64,000 nucleotides of DNA. It comes from Tillus elongatus. Lineage: Eukaryota > Arthropoda > Insecta > Coleoptera > Cleridae. Position 1 is the stretch's first letter, and every line of letters starts with the position of its first letter. Below, in pieces: positions 25,286-38,857 of the stretch. A program made the position numbers and the translations under genes. The DNA lies in the NCBI GenBank assembly GCA_964006375.1, contig OZ023268.1:86642858-86706857 (forward strand). The letters run 5' to 3'. The notes under the pieces are model-generated. The model saw nothing but the letters and a program-made list of their open reading frames with translations, did not search any database and was not told the DNA's origin.

Positions 25286-25490
25286 TTCGTGTAATGTCGC
25301 TATGTGGGATAAAGCTCTAGCACTCTGCACACCCGTGGAATGGGTGAAATGCATTCGGCACACCGAAGAAGTTTTCGAAAGTTGGACGAAACGGCAGCAC
25401 ATTATCGACGATGTTCCCGAGCTCATTATTTAAGTAGGAAATGGAAAGAGTTCTGAAGATTTTGAATTTTTCGATGACGATGATATTTGA
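25286..25490 (+). pseudogene. C-terminal fragment of a transposase-type protein
   Basis: The frame reads ALCTPVEWVKCIRHTEEVFE, then ELII, a stop, and an acidic tail EFFDDDD. It resembles the C-termini of insect DDE-superfamily transposase proteins with a TPEQW-like region, HTEE and an acidic end, as I remember them. The family is uncertain. It lies between a DINE-like composite and fold-back element 2, and no N-terminal part is present. Confidence 0.35.
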
Positions 25491-25492
25491 AA

Positions 25493-26012
25493 CGGTAAAT
25501 TTGCAGTTTCCGTGACCGGCAACTTTTCGAAAATTTTTAGCAGAAACATGGTTATAGCTCTCCATAGAAGCACAAGCCACACGAAACATTTTCTGCAAAC
25601 CACCCCCAAGAAATTTATGGTTCAGAAGTGAATAAGGGTGCTGGGCGCTGAAGTAGATAAAAGGAAATATGAGCATAAAATTCCAAAAAGACGGCTCAGC
25701 TGAACCTGTATAACCTGTGTTTTTAGCACTTTGCAAATTTCTTCGAAACAACTCCCAGGAAAGTTACAGGACATGGGGGAGGTAAGCCGGATTTCAGGGA
25801 GGTATATCTTTAAAATGTTAAAAAGGGAGCTTATACAGGTCCAGCTGACCTGTTTTTTGTGATTTTCTGCTCATATTTCCTTTTTATCCTCTTTTATTCA
25901 AACCTGGTTCCCTAACTTTCTTGGGGGTGGTTTGAAAGAAGTTTTTTGTGCGGGTTATGCATCTAGGGGGAGTTATAAGCATGTTTATGCCGGTCTCGGA
26001 GACTGAAAATGT
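25493..26012. mobile_element. Fold-back element 2 (about 520 bp)
   Basis: Begins CGGTAAATTTGCAG like element 1. Arms of about 255 bp pair around 25755. Shared blocks are AACCACCCCCAAGAAA, GGAAATATGAGCA and CAGCTGAACCTGTATAA. The right end is less well preserved (CCGGTCTCGGAGACTG). Distinct in its inner part from element 1 but clearly related in the outer arms. Confidence 0.8.
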
Positions 26013-27105
26013 ATCCTTGAAACAATTCTCCATGCCGTATTTTTTATGCAGGTGGTGAATGAATGAAATTATAAAAAAATTTATGTTGTTTACAATTTGT
26101 TTTATTTTCTATTATTGAATATGCCAAATGCTATATTCCAATAAACAGTAAGCGTGTTCTTCGCTTGTTTATGCGTTTTATTTTCAACCGATATTATCGA
26201 AAGGTTGCCATTATGAGCAACTTGAATAGGCGCCACGGAATTCGGTGTTGATTTAATTGAGGGTCACGTGGCATATGTCGTAACTGATTTTGTGTTTGAG
26301 ACTACATTTTTCGAAGAGAGCACATACTAGACTTGTATCAGACATATTGTGAAAATTTCGACATAAAGGATAGTATAGTATAGTATAGTATAAATACTTT
26401 CTCTCTGACTCCGCAAATGCTGGTTGTTCTTTTTTCTGTAGATAATAAAACAATCATTTTCGAAGCCGGAAAAAAAGTCGCTACGTCTGCATTTACATCA
26501 TAAATGTCTCTATTAGGAAGCCCAAAAATAATTTATTAGTTTGAATGCAGTTATAGTGTTTATAGAAACCATAACCGCAAAACCTAAAGTGTAGGTATGT
26601 TTTATAAACAGAATAATTTGCGCCAGTGAGAAGCAGATGCTATAAATGCGTAAAACGCCTGTCTGGTTTGCATAGTGGCATGATAGCTCGCCTATAATTT
26701 TTGTTACTTTTGTGGTCTAGTGTGTATATTTTTAGTTGATCTCTATAACGATGAGCTGCTTCTTTCATAATGTGCCAGTGATTATAAAGTGTGCATAAGC
26801 AACAGTAAAATGTTTTAAAAGAAATTTACAAAATTTAAATACGCAATGAACCCTACAATGGAAAAGTTGTTAGGCGAAACAAAACAAATTAATTATGTAT
26901 TCGCAACTCTGTGTAAGTCTTTTAATAAAACATAATATAAACTCGTAATCTCTTTCCGTTTTTAATTCACTTTTAAAACAGTGTTTTAGATGTTAAAATA
27001 TGCAATCTCTTGCAGAAAGGTCATTAGATAGGAAAATTTGGAAAGGAAAATATATTAAATTAGCAGTTTTGGCGCAATTTCTCTCTATGAAAATATTATT
27101 GTTGT
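26013..27105. other. Unassigned AT-rich DNA with a pentamer repeat
   Basis: Contains (TATAG)n, about five units at 26368-26392. No gene or known repeat was recognised in the rest. Confidence 0.5.
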
Positions 27106-27275
27106 TAAAAAGGAAATATGAGTATACAATTTCAAAAAACGGCTCAGCTGAACCTCTATAAGCTGTCTTTTTAACTTTTTGCTGATTTCTTTGAAACAAC
27201 TCCCAGGAAAGTTAGCGGGATTTCAGGGCGGTATATCCGCAAAATGTTAAAAATGCAGCTTATACAGGTAACTTT
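27106..27275. repeat. Fold-back family fragment
   Basis: Carries AAAAAGGAAATATGAGTA, GGCTCAGCTGAACCT, AAACAACTCCCAGGAAAG and CAGCTTATACAGGT, the inner part of fold-back element 2. One half of the fold is missing. Confidence 0.8.
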
Positions 27276-27439
27276 ACAATTAATTACAAAGAGCTTACTG
27301 TGATAAGATAATACCAAAAACAAAATCCATGGGCGACAAAATGTTAATGAAGTCGGTGGTGAGAAAAAAGAGAAAAAAGAACATATATACGTACCTTTTA
27401 GAGAACCCACACAATAGGTGGAAAATCCGCTAGGAAGGT

Positions 27440-27730
27440 AAAAATATCAAGGAAATAAAAGACACTCCAGGTATCGTTGGGCATTGCAAAGAGGATTTAG
27501 CTAATGCATTTAACAAATATTGTATAAACAGAGGAAGACAATTGGCTCAAAAAATTAAACAAAAAAACTACTAAAAAATGAAAGAAACCCTGGGACTGTG
27601 GTTTCATTACACATTCTCCTTCCACCTTTTTAGCTATAGTTACGGAATCTGAGGCAACGCGGTTATTATTTCGCGAAAAAACATCTGTGGGTTAGAATGG
27701 ACTTAGATCATGTTAAATCTGGAAAGTCTA
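27440..27730 (+). pseudogene. Possible CR1-like LINE linker fragment
   Basis: The translated pieces LANAFNKYCINRGRQLAQKI and FLAIVTESEATRLLF recall the region between endonuclease and reverse transcriptase in CR1-like LINEs (FNKYF-NVG-LA, then VTE-E). Stops interrupt it and no RT follows. Low confidence. Confidence 0.35.
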
Positions 27731-27984
27731 AATATCACCGGCTGTATGAAGACGACAACCCCCAGCCGCACGAGATGTATTTCGGCCGCTGCCCCTGCTT
27801 CCCATATATATTAGAAGGAAGGCTATCGCGTCACATTTTAGATTGAAAGATTCTAGAAACTGGTACAATGAAGTAGTAATCACTGGACATGCAAAAGTTG
27901 TCAAGGCAATTCCAACTTTCACCATCAACGTACGAAATGCAGAGCATTATAAGGCTGACTAGGACATATATCCTCAGAATCCCC

Positions 27985-28579
27985 AGCAGGTCCATTTTCG
28001 GCATCAAAACTGTGTGCGATCTCCGCGTCAAGGTGGAGTCGCTACACAAAAAGAACCTTCCGAACCAGTGCCATCGCTGCCAAAGGTTTGGTCACTCCCA
28101 ACAGTCTTGTAGGGAAGCTCCCCGCTGCGTAAAATGCAGCGGCTCCCCATTTGTCTGTGGAGTGTAAAAAGCCCCTACCTGTCGACTCAACTTGCTGCAA
28201 CTGCGAGAAGGGTCACACCGCCAACTATGAAGGTTGCCCGAAATTCCCCAAGCCCAACAAACAGACCTCTCAACGGAATCCGCAAATTTCCTATGCGGCT
28301 GCCACTAGATCTTCCAGCCCCGCCGAACCCTCAACAACCCCGAAACCGGCTACACCCAAGCCGAACCCAGCTCCACTGCAAAAGCAGCTTCCACTGCAAA
28401 GGCAGCTCCCGCCATAGACCTGTCCAGTGCACTCTCCCTTATTACCAAGATCAATTTCACACAGCTGAAGTTGGTCGCGGGGAAAGTCCTGAACATTCTC
28501 CAAACTTCCCCTGATCTGCTGACGCTGATCACTTCCGCCATTTCTCTAATCCCCGAAATCGTGTCAATCTTCAAGAAGT
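27985..28579 (+). pseudogene. LINE ORF1 (copy 2), 5'-truncated
   Basis: Knuckles CHRCQRFGHSQQSC, CVKCSGSPF and CCNCEKGHTANYEGC are present, with one frameshift near 28145-28165. The tail reads through to a stop directly followed by the ORF2 ATG (TAAATG), showing the natural ORF1-ORF2 junction that is mutated in copy 1. Confidence 0.85.
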
Positions 28580-28581
28580 AA

Positions 28582-29885
28582 ATGATTTCTCGAAGAAAGC
28601 CACAATCCCTGCAGGTTGCATCATGGAATGGAAACGGACTAGCCTGCAAAAGAAATGAGCTCCCAGAATTCGCCCAACGCTTAAAAATGGACGTTATTCT
28701 AGTCCAGGAAACCAAAATGCGTCTTCCAACCAATCCGAAACTCCTCAACTATACACTGTACTGCAATGACCGCACCACTTCCAGAGGTGGCGGTACGGCA
28801 GTGTATGTTAAGACAAATATTGACCACCACCCTCTCAGTACGACAGCCCTGCAAAATATCGAGGCTACGCAAATCGTAGTCAACACTTCCTCTGCAGGCC
28901 CAATAAAGCTAGCTTCTGCACATAACCCTCCACAAAAGAGAATTCTAGACGCCGGCCTAGACCTCTTATTCGATACCAACCAGCCCATAATAATTGCTGG
29001 CGATTTAACACACCCCAATTATCATTCTCGTAATGCCAACACAAATGGGAAAATCCTCCAAGCCTATGTCGAAAACCATACAAAATGCACCGTTGACGCA
29101 CCCCAAATACCCACGCACTTCGGCAGTACGGGTAGACCCGACGTGCTCGACATAGTAATCATGTGGAACACCACCCTTCTGCATGAAATTTCAACCCAAA
29201 ACGACCTCTCGTCGGACCATAACCCAGTCATATTGCAGCTCGGCGACGTCAGCGACGAACCCGCCCTCCCAAGGAAAAAGGTACTGTGGTCAGTTTTCAC
29301 AGATCACCTTAAAAACACCCTTGACAATATTCCGGTTATCCGCAGTATCCCCGAACTCGAGGGTGCAGTGGATAATATATAGTCCAAAATTCAATGTTCT
29401 ATCGAACATGCATCAAGGACATACCCCGCCCAAAGCAATCTGCCACCATTTCCGTCCAGTATAAGAGAAATGATACTCGAAAAAAACCGCGTGCGTAGAC
29501 TAGCTCAACGCACCGGAAACCCGACCGACAAACGAGACGCAAACACAGTCATCAAACAAGTACGTTCCGCCCTACAAGAACACCGCAACAATCGTTGCGA
29601 GGAGCGCCTGCAAACCCTGTCTACCCAAGACAATTCCATCTGGCAAATGGCTAAAGCCCTGTGCTCCCAAAAACTTCCAATATCCCCACTTCACGGCCAT
29701 AACGGTGTCGTATACATGGATGCGGAGAAAGCTACTGCATTCGCAGATCACCTGGAGTTGCAATTCAGCCCAAGTTGTAACAATGTTGATCTGTCGCATG
29801 TAGCAAGAACGCACCGTTACGTCAGGAGTGCGCTTCGCGCCACTCCAGACACAACTATCGAGCCCACAAGTTTCGAAGAAGTTTG
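28582..29885 (+). pseudogene. LINE ORF2 (copy 2), endonuclease and linker only
   Basis: The endonuclease keeps VASWNGNGL, QETKM, IIIAGDL and SSDHNPV. In the catalytic GDLNSKHPNW region of copy 1, the residues NSK are lost here (GDLTHPNYHS). A stop follows EGAVDNI at 29380. The linker is open again from 29470. The reverse transcriptase is absent. Confidence 0.85.
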
Positions 29886-30065
29886 GAAACATTCATACCC
29901 AAAAAGTCATTGTGTGAAATCTTTCCGACGGAGATATGGATTAAGGTCCGGTACTCCCAGGGACGGGGTTTTAGTGAATACAGTCTCAGAGTACCTCGAT
30001 ATCCCATGGTACCTACGAGGCCGTGAATGGGGTCTGCATGAGCATTTCCCCCCTCCTGTATAAAA

Positions 30066-30715
30066 ATAAAACAGACGCTCTTGGGGATCTGGCCAGGACA
30101 AAGAGGCTAACATTTATGTGGGTTCCGAAACACTGTGCCGTGACGGGGAATGAGGTGGCGAATGACATCGCAAGGCTTGGTTGCCGGCAGCCTTTCTGTC
30201 GCGCGGAGTCTGCTATAGGTAGGAATATGTTTTCCGACACCATAGATAGGTGGAGTGATGCGAGTATCGAGAAATACTGGAGGTCGGTCTGTGGTTGAAG
30301 ACAAGCGAATAACTTTGTGGAGAGGCCGAATAAGGAATATACTGTCTGGCTTCTTGTTAGGTGTCGTACTGGACTTCGGCGTATCATCGAGGACCTAACA
30401 AGCCACTGTAGACTTATAAGACACCTTACATTGGTAGACGTCGAGGGCGACCCCATTTGCCAGAAATGCGGTGAGACTGAAGAAACGTCTTACTACTATC
30501 AGTATAAATGTCAAGCTTTTGGGAGTCTTTGAACATAAATGTTTCGATCAAGGACTTTACGGAGAATTCGTGTAAGTTCCCTTACACGAATGACCGTCAT
30601 GACCTTTATTTTGAGGTCGTGGAAGCAACAAAACCAAGGTGTGGTAGGGCATGGTTGCTGGATGTGCCCTACTCGCCTGGCGCTAGCCTACCTATCATTG
30701 CTACGACAACTAGAT
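30066..30715 (+). pseudogene. LINE RNase H / C-terminal fragment
   Basis: Encodes TFMWVPKHCAVTGNEVANDI, a decayed RNase H motif (VPGHSGIEGNE-AD), then after a stop LTSHCRLIRHLTLVDVEGDP and CQKCGETEET, typical of insect LINE C-termini with a zinc-binding end. Copy 1 of the adjacent Jockey-type LINE ends without such a domain, so this appears to come from a different LINE. Confidence 0.7.
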
Positions 30716-30963
30716 AAAAATTGTTTAAAAAGTGGCAGATAATATCAGTGAACACGTTGCCCAACTGATTAATAACATTTTTGAAAGTAGTTTCTTTGCG
30801 ACTACTTTTAAGATTGGTCTTACAATTCTGCCTAGTACTTTAATTCGCCCCTTTTCTTTCTATTTGTATAGGGTACAAAATTAATGTCTGTCATCTATAA
30901 TTGAGGAAATTGCACACCAGGCTTTAAAATGTATTATGTGTCCATATTTCATATCTATCCTTT
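30716..30963. other. Unassigned AT-rich DNA
   Basis: Possibly the 3' UTR of the RNase H-bearing LINE; no tail or duplication supports this. Confidence 0.35.
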
Positions 30964-32324
<1,361 letters not shown>

Positions 32325-33022
32325 AGTTTTTTTTAGCTAGTGCTAGACGTTGGTATTATTACATGAGCGCAGCTACTTTTAAAATGGCAATTATTTCTAA
32401 AACGATTGGTTTTGGCAACATTTAGCAAGTATGTACACCTATTTTGTTAATAAAATAAAAGAGAACATTATCTTTTTATCAAAAGTTTCCTAGCGATGCT
32501 AACAAAAAAAGTGTCAGTATTTGTGACACTGAAATGCTACCACAAGCAGCGCGATTAGTTCTCTAGAACCGAATTCAGAAGAATTATTTTTTTACTACCA
32601 TGAAAAACGCATATTTACGAATTTTTAAGACAACATATCACGTACTTTCGTAGATATCTAGGAAGATAGACATTCAGTTTCCCACTTTAACATTCTGTAT
32701 CTCTTTTATTTATATACTTATTTATTTGTGGTTTAAATGAAACATCATGCTTTACAAAAAAAGCGGCGCTTGTGCTCGTATCCTAAATTTTCTAAAACAT
32801 CCTCTCCCAAAAGTTATAAAGTCAAAATATTTTCATTTAGTTACCTTCTGAATTTTGGTCTTCATTTTGTCTCTTTGGTAATTGCTACATTCACAAACGT
32901 TTCTACATTTCCAATAGTGGTCAAGATTCACTTACATCGAAATATTATACTTGATTCCATCCAATTTTCATAAAACACTATGATTAGTCATTGAACACAA
33001 ACATTTTGAAGTTTCTACTTTG
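32325..33022. other. Unassigned DNA
   Basis: No element ends or genes recognised. A 78-residue frame at 32737-32973 has no motif. Confidence 0.45.
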
Positions 33023-33299
33023 GACTAAAACAGCGATTCTCAAGCTATCCGGCCCGCCCAATAGGGGGCGAGATAGAAGTATATAGGAGACGCGAGGATA
33101 TCGGAAAAAAATTAGAAAAATATATTATTAAAAACCTTATTTAATTTACTGAAAGAAAAGCAATAGAATACACGTATATAAGATTGTATCAGTACTGCAG
33201 AATGTATTTATTAATTAACTTATCAATATTACATTAAAAAGAAGATTAATAAGTATTAGTGACTCGCTCGGACCTGTCCTGCAGAGACAAGCTTTCCGA

Positions 33300-34263
33300 A
33301 AGAGGGTTTAATATCTGAAAGTTAGGATGTTGAAAATGTTAATAGTATACGAAATGCTCCTGTTTTCAGCGCAGAAAACTCATCACCCAACCCTGCCAAA
33401 AATTCAAAGAGTGATTTATTAGTAAATTGATTTTGATTTCCCCAGTTGCCGCAAAGTCTATAAAGATGTCTTCTTTGGCTGTTGAGAGACCTTCGGGAGT
33501 ACTTTAAAATGGGTCCGTTACCCAACTTGCTATCAAGTTGAAGTCAGCAAAAGGATACTTTTTAAAATTCTCTGAAATGATTTTCAATGGTTACAAAACC
33601 AACTCCACATGTTGTTCTTCACCCTTGAAAGTTTAAACACATTCATCCACATTTGCAAACATTTCTGCCTTTTTTCCCTCACATTCCCGTTTCCGCATTC
33701 CAGTTTTCTACAAAACGCATTATCTTTTTCACTTGTATATAGCATATGTGTCTTTGTCCATTCGAGTTAAAGATTCAAGGTATTTAAGTTTCAGAATATG
33801 TCGACCAAGTAGCTCAATTTTATCATAAATAAATCATCTCGAAACTTCTTGGCTTCCGGTCTGTATTCCTCTCAGAGAGAAATGGGGATTGAATTCTTTA
33901 ATTCATAAGCACGTCGAAAAAAATGTTCCACGTGATAATCATTTTGCATCGCAATAACATAGTAACGCTGAATGTACTGCACCCATGTCTACAAAGTACG
34001 AAAAAATATTTGATATAGCGGTCACATTCTTATATAGTTTACTACGGTTACCACCGTCGTTAGCAGAATATTCGGACCAGGACTAAATTTTTTGAACGCC
34101 AGAGTTTCTTTGTCGATCATGCAATATGTTTAGGTACATTGTGGAGCTTTTTGTTTCACAAGTGTTTGTCTATTTTGGAATCTTCCAGACATTGTACGAG
34201 CACCATCGGTGCATATTCAGACGCAATCTTTCCACTCTATGTTTGCTGCGTTCAGAAAATCAT
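33300..34263 (-). pseudogene. hAT transposase, C-terminal half, degenerate
   Basis: From 34263 downwards the translation gives ALNDFLNAANIEWKDCV, ICTDGARTMSGRFQN, then MIDKETLAFKK, VVTVVNYIRM, YELKNSIPI and LSYLVDIF with NLNTLNL. These match, in order, the CTDGA-MSG catalytic region and the YLADIF-LN-LNL region of ZBED5-type hAT transposases. Several in-frame stops show decay. The reading frame continues across the piggyBac insertion: LFA just right of it joins LNDF at the TTAA. Confidence 0.8.
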
Positions 34264-34277
34264 TTAACCCAGATATT

Positions 34278-34300
34278 CCCAACGTTCTATATGTAGGACG
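34278..34300 (+). repeat. piggyBac subterminal palindrome, copy 1
   Basis: CCCAACGTTCTATATGTAGG plus ACG; one mismatch to the other two in the first half. Confidence 0.9.
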
Positions 34301-34444
34301 CTTTACAAATATGCTCCTAGATTCAATAGGAAACGTGTTAGTGGCGACATCTTGTGGTAACATGTAGAACTATAGGTAGTCTAGTGAACTTTGTTACCAA
34401 CATACACAGATTGCTGTCAAAAGTGTTTTACAAGTGCATTGAAA

Positions 34445-36510
34445 ATGGACAAAATGGTTGATAGTAATTTCAGTGACTATGGAATATGTTTTGAAAGGTA
34501 AATATCATCATTGCTATTACAAATTTTGCATAAATGTACTCCCTAAGGATGCTGCAAATACTAGTTACTAATATATTTTTAATTGGGTTCATTTTGTGAT
34601 TATATTGGGGTTAGAAACATGACCGTCCTATATGTAGGACGTTGGGAATATGCATTACGATTTTCCACTTTTCAGGGGCCTATCATTGAATGAAGTGATT
34701 GCACTTCTTGAGGAAGACGATGACTTGGAAAACATTAGTCAGGCTGATGTCACCATTTTACCGCCAGAAAATGCAAATGACAACATAACCGACGAAGACT
34801 CAGGTGAAGAAGACAACATAAATTTGTCGAACCTCCCCGCCAGTCAACTGCGAGCACCTGCTGAAGTTGAATTTGCTTGTCACACAGGTGAAATATTAGC
34901 TGGTAATAACTTCTAATATATGTACTTACTGAAATGATCTTATTATTTCAGCGCCAGAAGTAAATATAGATTCAGAGGATGATCCAGAGGATAACCTACC
35001 CCTGTCACATTTTATAGCTCGTAAGAATGCAAAAAAAAAAGCATATCATTGGTCAAGTGGGGATATCTCTTCAGTTTCCACATGGGTAAATGATGAACCA
35101 GCAGCAGCTCCTAGCTCACAGTCTCCGCTTGCGTTATTTGAAGAATTTTTTGACGATGATATTTTTGATCTAATGGAAATAGAGACTAATAGATATGCTA
35201 GCAGCCATAATCAACCGGCCAACATAACAAAAAAGGAGCTGAAAGCATTTATTGGTGTGTTGATTTTGAGCGGCTATAATGTATTGCCCCGAAGAAGACT
35301 GTACTGGGAACGTAGCCCAGATACTCACAGTGAACTGGTTTCAAACGCTATTTCCCGAAATAGGTTTGAATTTATTATGAGCAATATACATTTTATAGAC
35401 AATAACACCATCAATGCATTGCCTGACAAATTTGCAAAAGTTAGACCGCTATATGTACATCTGAATAAAAAATTTATTGAGAAGGGCCCGTTGCAGGAAA
35501 ATCATAGCATCGACGAATCCATGGTTCCATATTTTGGCCGCCATGGATGTAAACAATACATCCATGGTAAGCCTATTCGATACGGCTATAAAATATGGAT
35601 GGGTTGTACTCGGCTGGGATATGTGAATTGGATGGAGCCATATCAGGGTGCAGCCACCCATGTTTCAGAGAAATATAAAGAATACGGTGTAGGTGCAGGT
35701 GTAGTTCTCACCTATGCTGACGTCTTGCATAGTAAATGGCCCGATAAGAATTTTCATTTATACTTTGATAAATTTTTTTCATCTCTACATCTCCTCAATT
35801 TGTTATCCAGCAAACATACGCGAGCTACTGGTACAATTCGAAAGAATAGATTGCTGGGAAACCCATTTCCTGATGATGTTTCACTCAAGAAAGCTCCACG
35901 TGGGACATTCCATTCAAAGAAAACAAATGAAAATATTATCGCTGTACAGTGGAACGATAATAACATTGTTACAATGTGCTCGAATTCTGTAGGCATAACA
36001 CCACTTCATTCGGTAAGAAGATATTCTTATAAAGAGAAGAAGAATATATCTGTTGATCAACCCCACATAGTAAATGTCTACAACCAAAATATGGGCGGTG
36101 TGGACCGTTGTGATCAGAATGTAAGCCTATATAGGACATCGATACGCGGTAAAAAGTGGTATTTTCCGCTCATAATGCAAGCGGTGGATTTAGCTGTACA
36201 TAATGCATGGCAGTTGCATAAAATCTATGCTGATAAACAAAATCAGTTGGACCACTTGTCATTCCGAAGACAAATAGCGTTGTCTATACTTCAGACAAAT
36301 CTGAAAGAAAAAGGCCGTAATTCTACAGGCAGACCAAATTCTAATGAAAATCTAGGAATCAGATATGATAACATTGGGCATTTTGTTATACCCCAGGACA
36401 CTCAAACTAGATGTCGCCACTGTCACTCTAAAACCACCACTAGATGTGTAAAATGTAACAGCGGTTTACATGTAAAATGTTTCCTGGCATACCATACTTT
36501 GAAAGTCTAG
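34445..36510 (+). CDS. piggyBac transposase, three exons, intact
   Basis: Predicted exons are 34445-34497, 34676-34902 and 34952-36510, with GT/AG introns of 178 and 49 bp and phases that fit. They give 612 residues without a stop. The N-terminus is acidic (ALLEEDDDLENI). The DDE_Tnp_1_7-type core follows: SIDESMVPYF (D281), HLYFDKFF (D366) and MGGVDRCDQ (D478, D481), matching the four catalytic aspartates of piggyBac. The C-terminal domain is C-x2-C-x7-C-x2-C-x4-H-x2-C-x4-H (residues about 581-608), the cross-brace that binds the ends. It resembles PGBD3-like proteins. The start at 34445 is chosen because its exon joins in frame; 34650 is an alternative ATG. Introns are inferred, not observed. 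Confidence 0.88.
34623..34646 (-). repeat. piggyBac subterminal palindrome, copy 2 (inverted)
   Basis: Reads CCGTCCTATATGTAGGACG on the plus strand, followed by TTGGG, just upstream of exon 2 and inside intron 1. Confidence 0.9.
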
Positions 36511-36524
36511 CAGTATTCCTAGTG

Positions 36525-36548
36525 CCCAACGTCCTATATATAGGACGG
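36525..36548 (+). repeat. piggyBac subterminal palindrome, copy 3
   Basis: CCCAACGTCCTATATATAGG plus ACGG, 14 bp after the transposase stop. Confidence 0.9.
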
Positions 36549-36682
36549 CCCTTTTTTCAAAAACTAATAATTTTTTCTTCAACTTTATGTATGATGTAGC
36601 TTTGTAAGTTCAAAATAAATGCATTTTATAGCAAGATTAGTTATTTTCTTGACAAAAAATGTTTTGGGCATATCTGGGTTAA

Positions 36683-37051
36683 AGCAAATAATGTGTTACA
36701 TGATAATTTTGTGAAGAGTAGCAATGAAAGACATACATGTTTCTTAAGCCAATGTAATAACCGCAATATACAGTAACAGCACATTGATCACTAGCATGCG
36801 AGCCTATATTATGCACTACACATCACTTTATTGCACAGGTTGCCGATCGTTGCTGCATATCTTCTTTCTTTCATTTGAGATTAAAACTGTGTGGCTCCAC
36901 AGATGAGCAAAATTTCCCTTTTATCTTGCTGTTGTTTCTTTGGGTGTAGCTTAAATAATATCAGGAACACTGTCATCTCCAGTACATGACCTAAAAGTAA
37001 ATAATTACATAAATTCAGGAATATATTATAATTTAAATAGGGTCTTCTTAT

Positions 37052-37124
<73 letters not shown>

Positions 37125-38640
37125 TTTGTTTAGTTTGTGCACATTTGTTACTATCAAGTGTTGTTCTTAAAACATGATTTAATCGTTTTGTTTATCTTTT
37201 TCAAATTATCCTTGACATATGTCAAAGTGAGGTTTGGTCATTCTTGTTAATGAACAGTTTTAAATTATGAATTAAAAATTATCAGTTTTCTCTGGAATCT
37301 GACCTTTCAAAAAAAAGAAAAAAATTTTCCTGTCGTTTTAATTTAGTCTGCGCCTAACTTGTAAAAGCCTGTCACTTTGAATAGGTAAGGATTTAATTTC
37401 TTTTTTTATTAAAAATTCATCTAATTGTATTTTAAAATACAGTTGCATGTTTTTTCTGGGGGCTAGATTGTAGCTGAATGGTTTCTGTCTATTTTATGCC
37501 TGTTATAAACAAATTTTATGGTGTAAAAGTCTACCCACCTATATAACAACTTCAGATGATTTTATAAACCAATATCAGTTAACTAAGATGGTTATAACTG
37601 GCTTCACAGCAGAAGAAGTACCTCATCAAATCACAGTCTAGAGGTAACAATGGAAGAAAATAATGATTGAATTTCTAGAAAGTCCAGCATCCGTAATTAA
37701 TCTTTCTATCCATTTCGAGATTGAGTAAAGCATATAGCAGTATTTGAAGATCCATAGTTCCCGAATATTCTAAAATCAAAACCAATCACACAGCATTGGC
37801 AAACAGGTTAATCATTTCCTTTAACTCAACATAATAATCATTATTACTCACCGATTTGATGTGTTCAAATTTCAATAGCTTCTTTAAATTTGTCGTAAGC
37901 CTTTTGTACGCATTTTTTTGTATTCAAAGTACTAAGTTCCTTATCTTTTCATATTCACAAATTAAAACAATTAACTATTAACTAGCGTTTAGCATTATTT
38001 GATTATTTAGGCTATGATGAACTGTCATTTGTCAGTGTAGTTCCAACGGATATTATAATCTTAGATTTTTGTTCAAAAGTAGATGAACTCATTTTGCTTT
38101 AGTGTACACTGTACGACGTAAGTTGTAGCTCACACGTGTACACTGGGCGACACAAAGTGTAACACCTGTGTTAACCGAAGCAAGGTATACCATGCGAGGA
38201 TAAATTTAATTTGACACGAATACGTAGTTCCAAATTTAATTATAACTTAAATATCTTTAAATAGTTATATAACCAATTATTTTTATTTTTAATTTCACTC
38301 ATAAATTATAATTATATTTTCATTTACCCATTTCTCATCATATACTATGTCTATATATTTCTACATTACTATTAAAATCAATAAATTGTCTTTCGTTTTT
38401 TCATTAAATTCTAGAGTTTAGGGAGTAACTAATTTGAATCAATTTTCACATTTCATTGACTTTAAAAAGCTCAACAGCTGTGTGCTATAAAAAATGTGTG
38501 GCGCCCTATCTTCATTTACGAAACATTACACATGAGAAAGGTAGGTTGTTTGTGAGTGGTCCATACCGGACCTTCCACCGAGAAAGGTAAGTCCGACCCT
38601 CTACCTAGTTGCCTCCGACAATAGAGCTGCCGTACGCCTT
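36683..38640. other. hAT interior with unassigned DNA and (TA)n
   Basis: The first approx. 80 bp still belong to the hAT transposase frame. The rest interrupts it and has no recognised content apart from (TA)n at 37054-37120. An additional old insertion is likely, because transposase pieces on either side are almost adjacent in protein order. Confidence 0.5.
37054..37120. repeat. (TA)n microsatellite
   Basis: About 67 bp of TA. Confidence 0.97.
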
Positions 38641-38852
38641 GTCATTTTGTTTGAAAAAAATCCGTGGCAAATGTAAGTGCTGTTGCTTTGAGTTCTATTG
38701 GTTAACAGAATAGTAGCTCTTCTACTGCTGACATACCATCACAAAATCGAACATAGGCATAAGCGTATTTATTTCTATCTGTTGCCTTATCAAGCTGAAT
38801 TGAAAAAAGTTTAATATTTATTGCCTGCTACTTGCCATATTATAAAAATAAA
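38640..38852 (-). pseudogene. hAT transposase, middle fragment
   Basis: FSIQLDKATDRN followed by YAYVRFCDGM and EELLFC resembles the LQLDESTD and VRYC-LFC region (first catalytic aspartate) of ZBED5-type proteins. A stop follows LLFC. Confidence 0.75.
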
Positions 38853-38857
38853 CCATA

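Larger units (their letters stand above)
27985..30064 (+). mobile_element. Jockey-type LINE, copy 2, RT deleted
   Basis: The same element as 6621-10380 but on the plus strand. It starts inside ORF1 (SRSIFGIKTVCDLRVKVES), continues through the endonuclease and the linker, then jumps at about 29887 from the linker (FEEVW) into the 3' UTR (ACATTCATACCCAAAAAGTC). About 1.3 kb that copy 1 has at 6813-8150, including the whole reverse transcriptase, is missing. The end is AT-rich (TATAAAAATAAAA). It could only have been mobilised in trans. Confidence 0.88.
34268..36678 (+). mobile_element. piggyBac element, complete, 2411 bp
   Basis: Flanked by TTAA at 34264-34267 and 36679-36682. Inverted ends are CCCAGATATTCCCAA and TTGGGCATATCTGGG. 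Three copies of a palindromic motif, CCCAACGTCCTATATGTAGG or close variants, lie near the left end (34278), just before exon 2 (inverted, 34623-34646) and after the stop (36525). It carries one intact spliced transposase gene. It interrupts the older hAT transposase, and the hAT frame is restored if the insert and one TTAA are removed. Confidence 0.93.
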
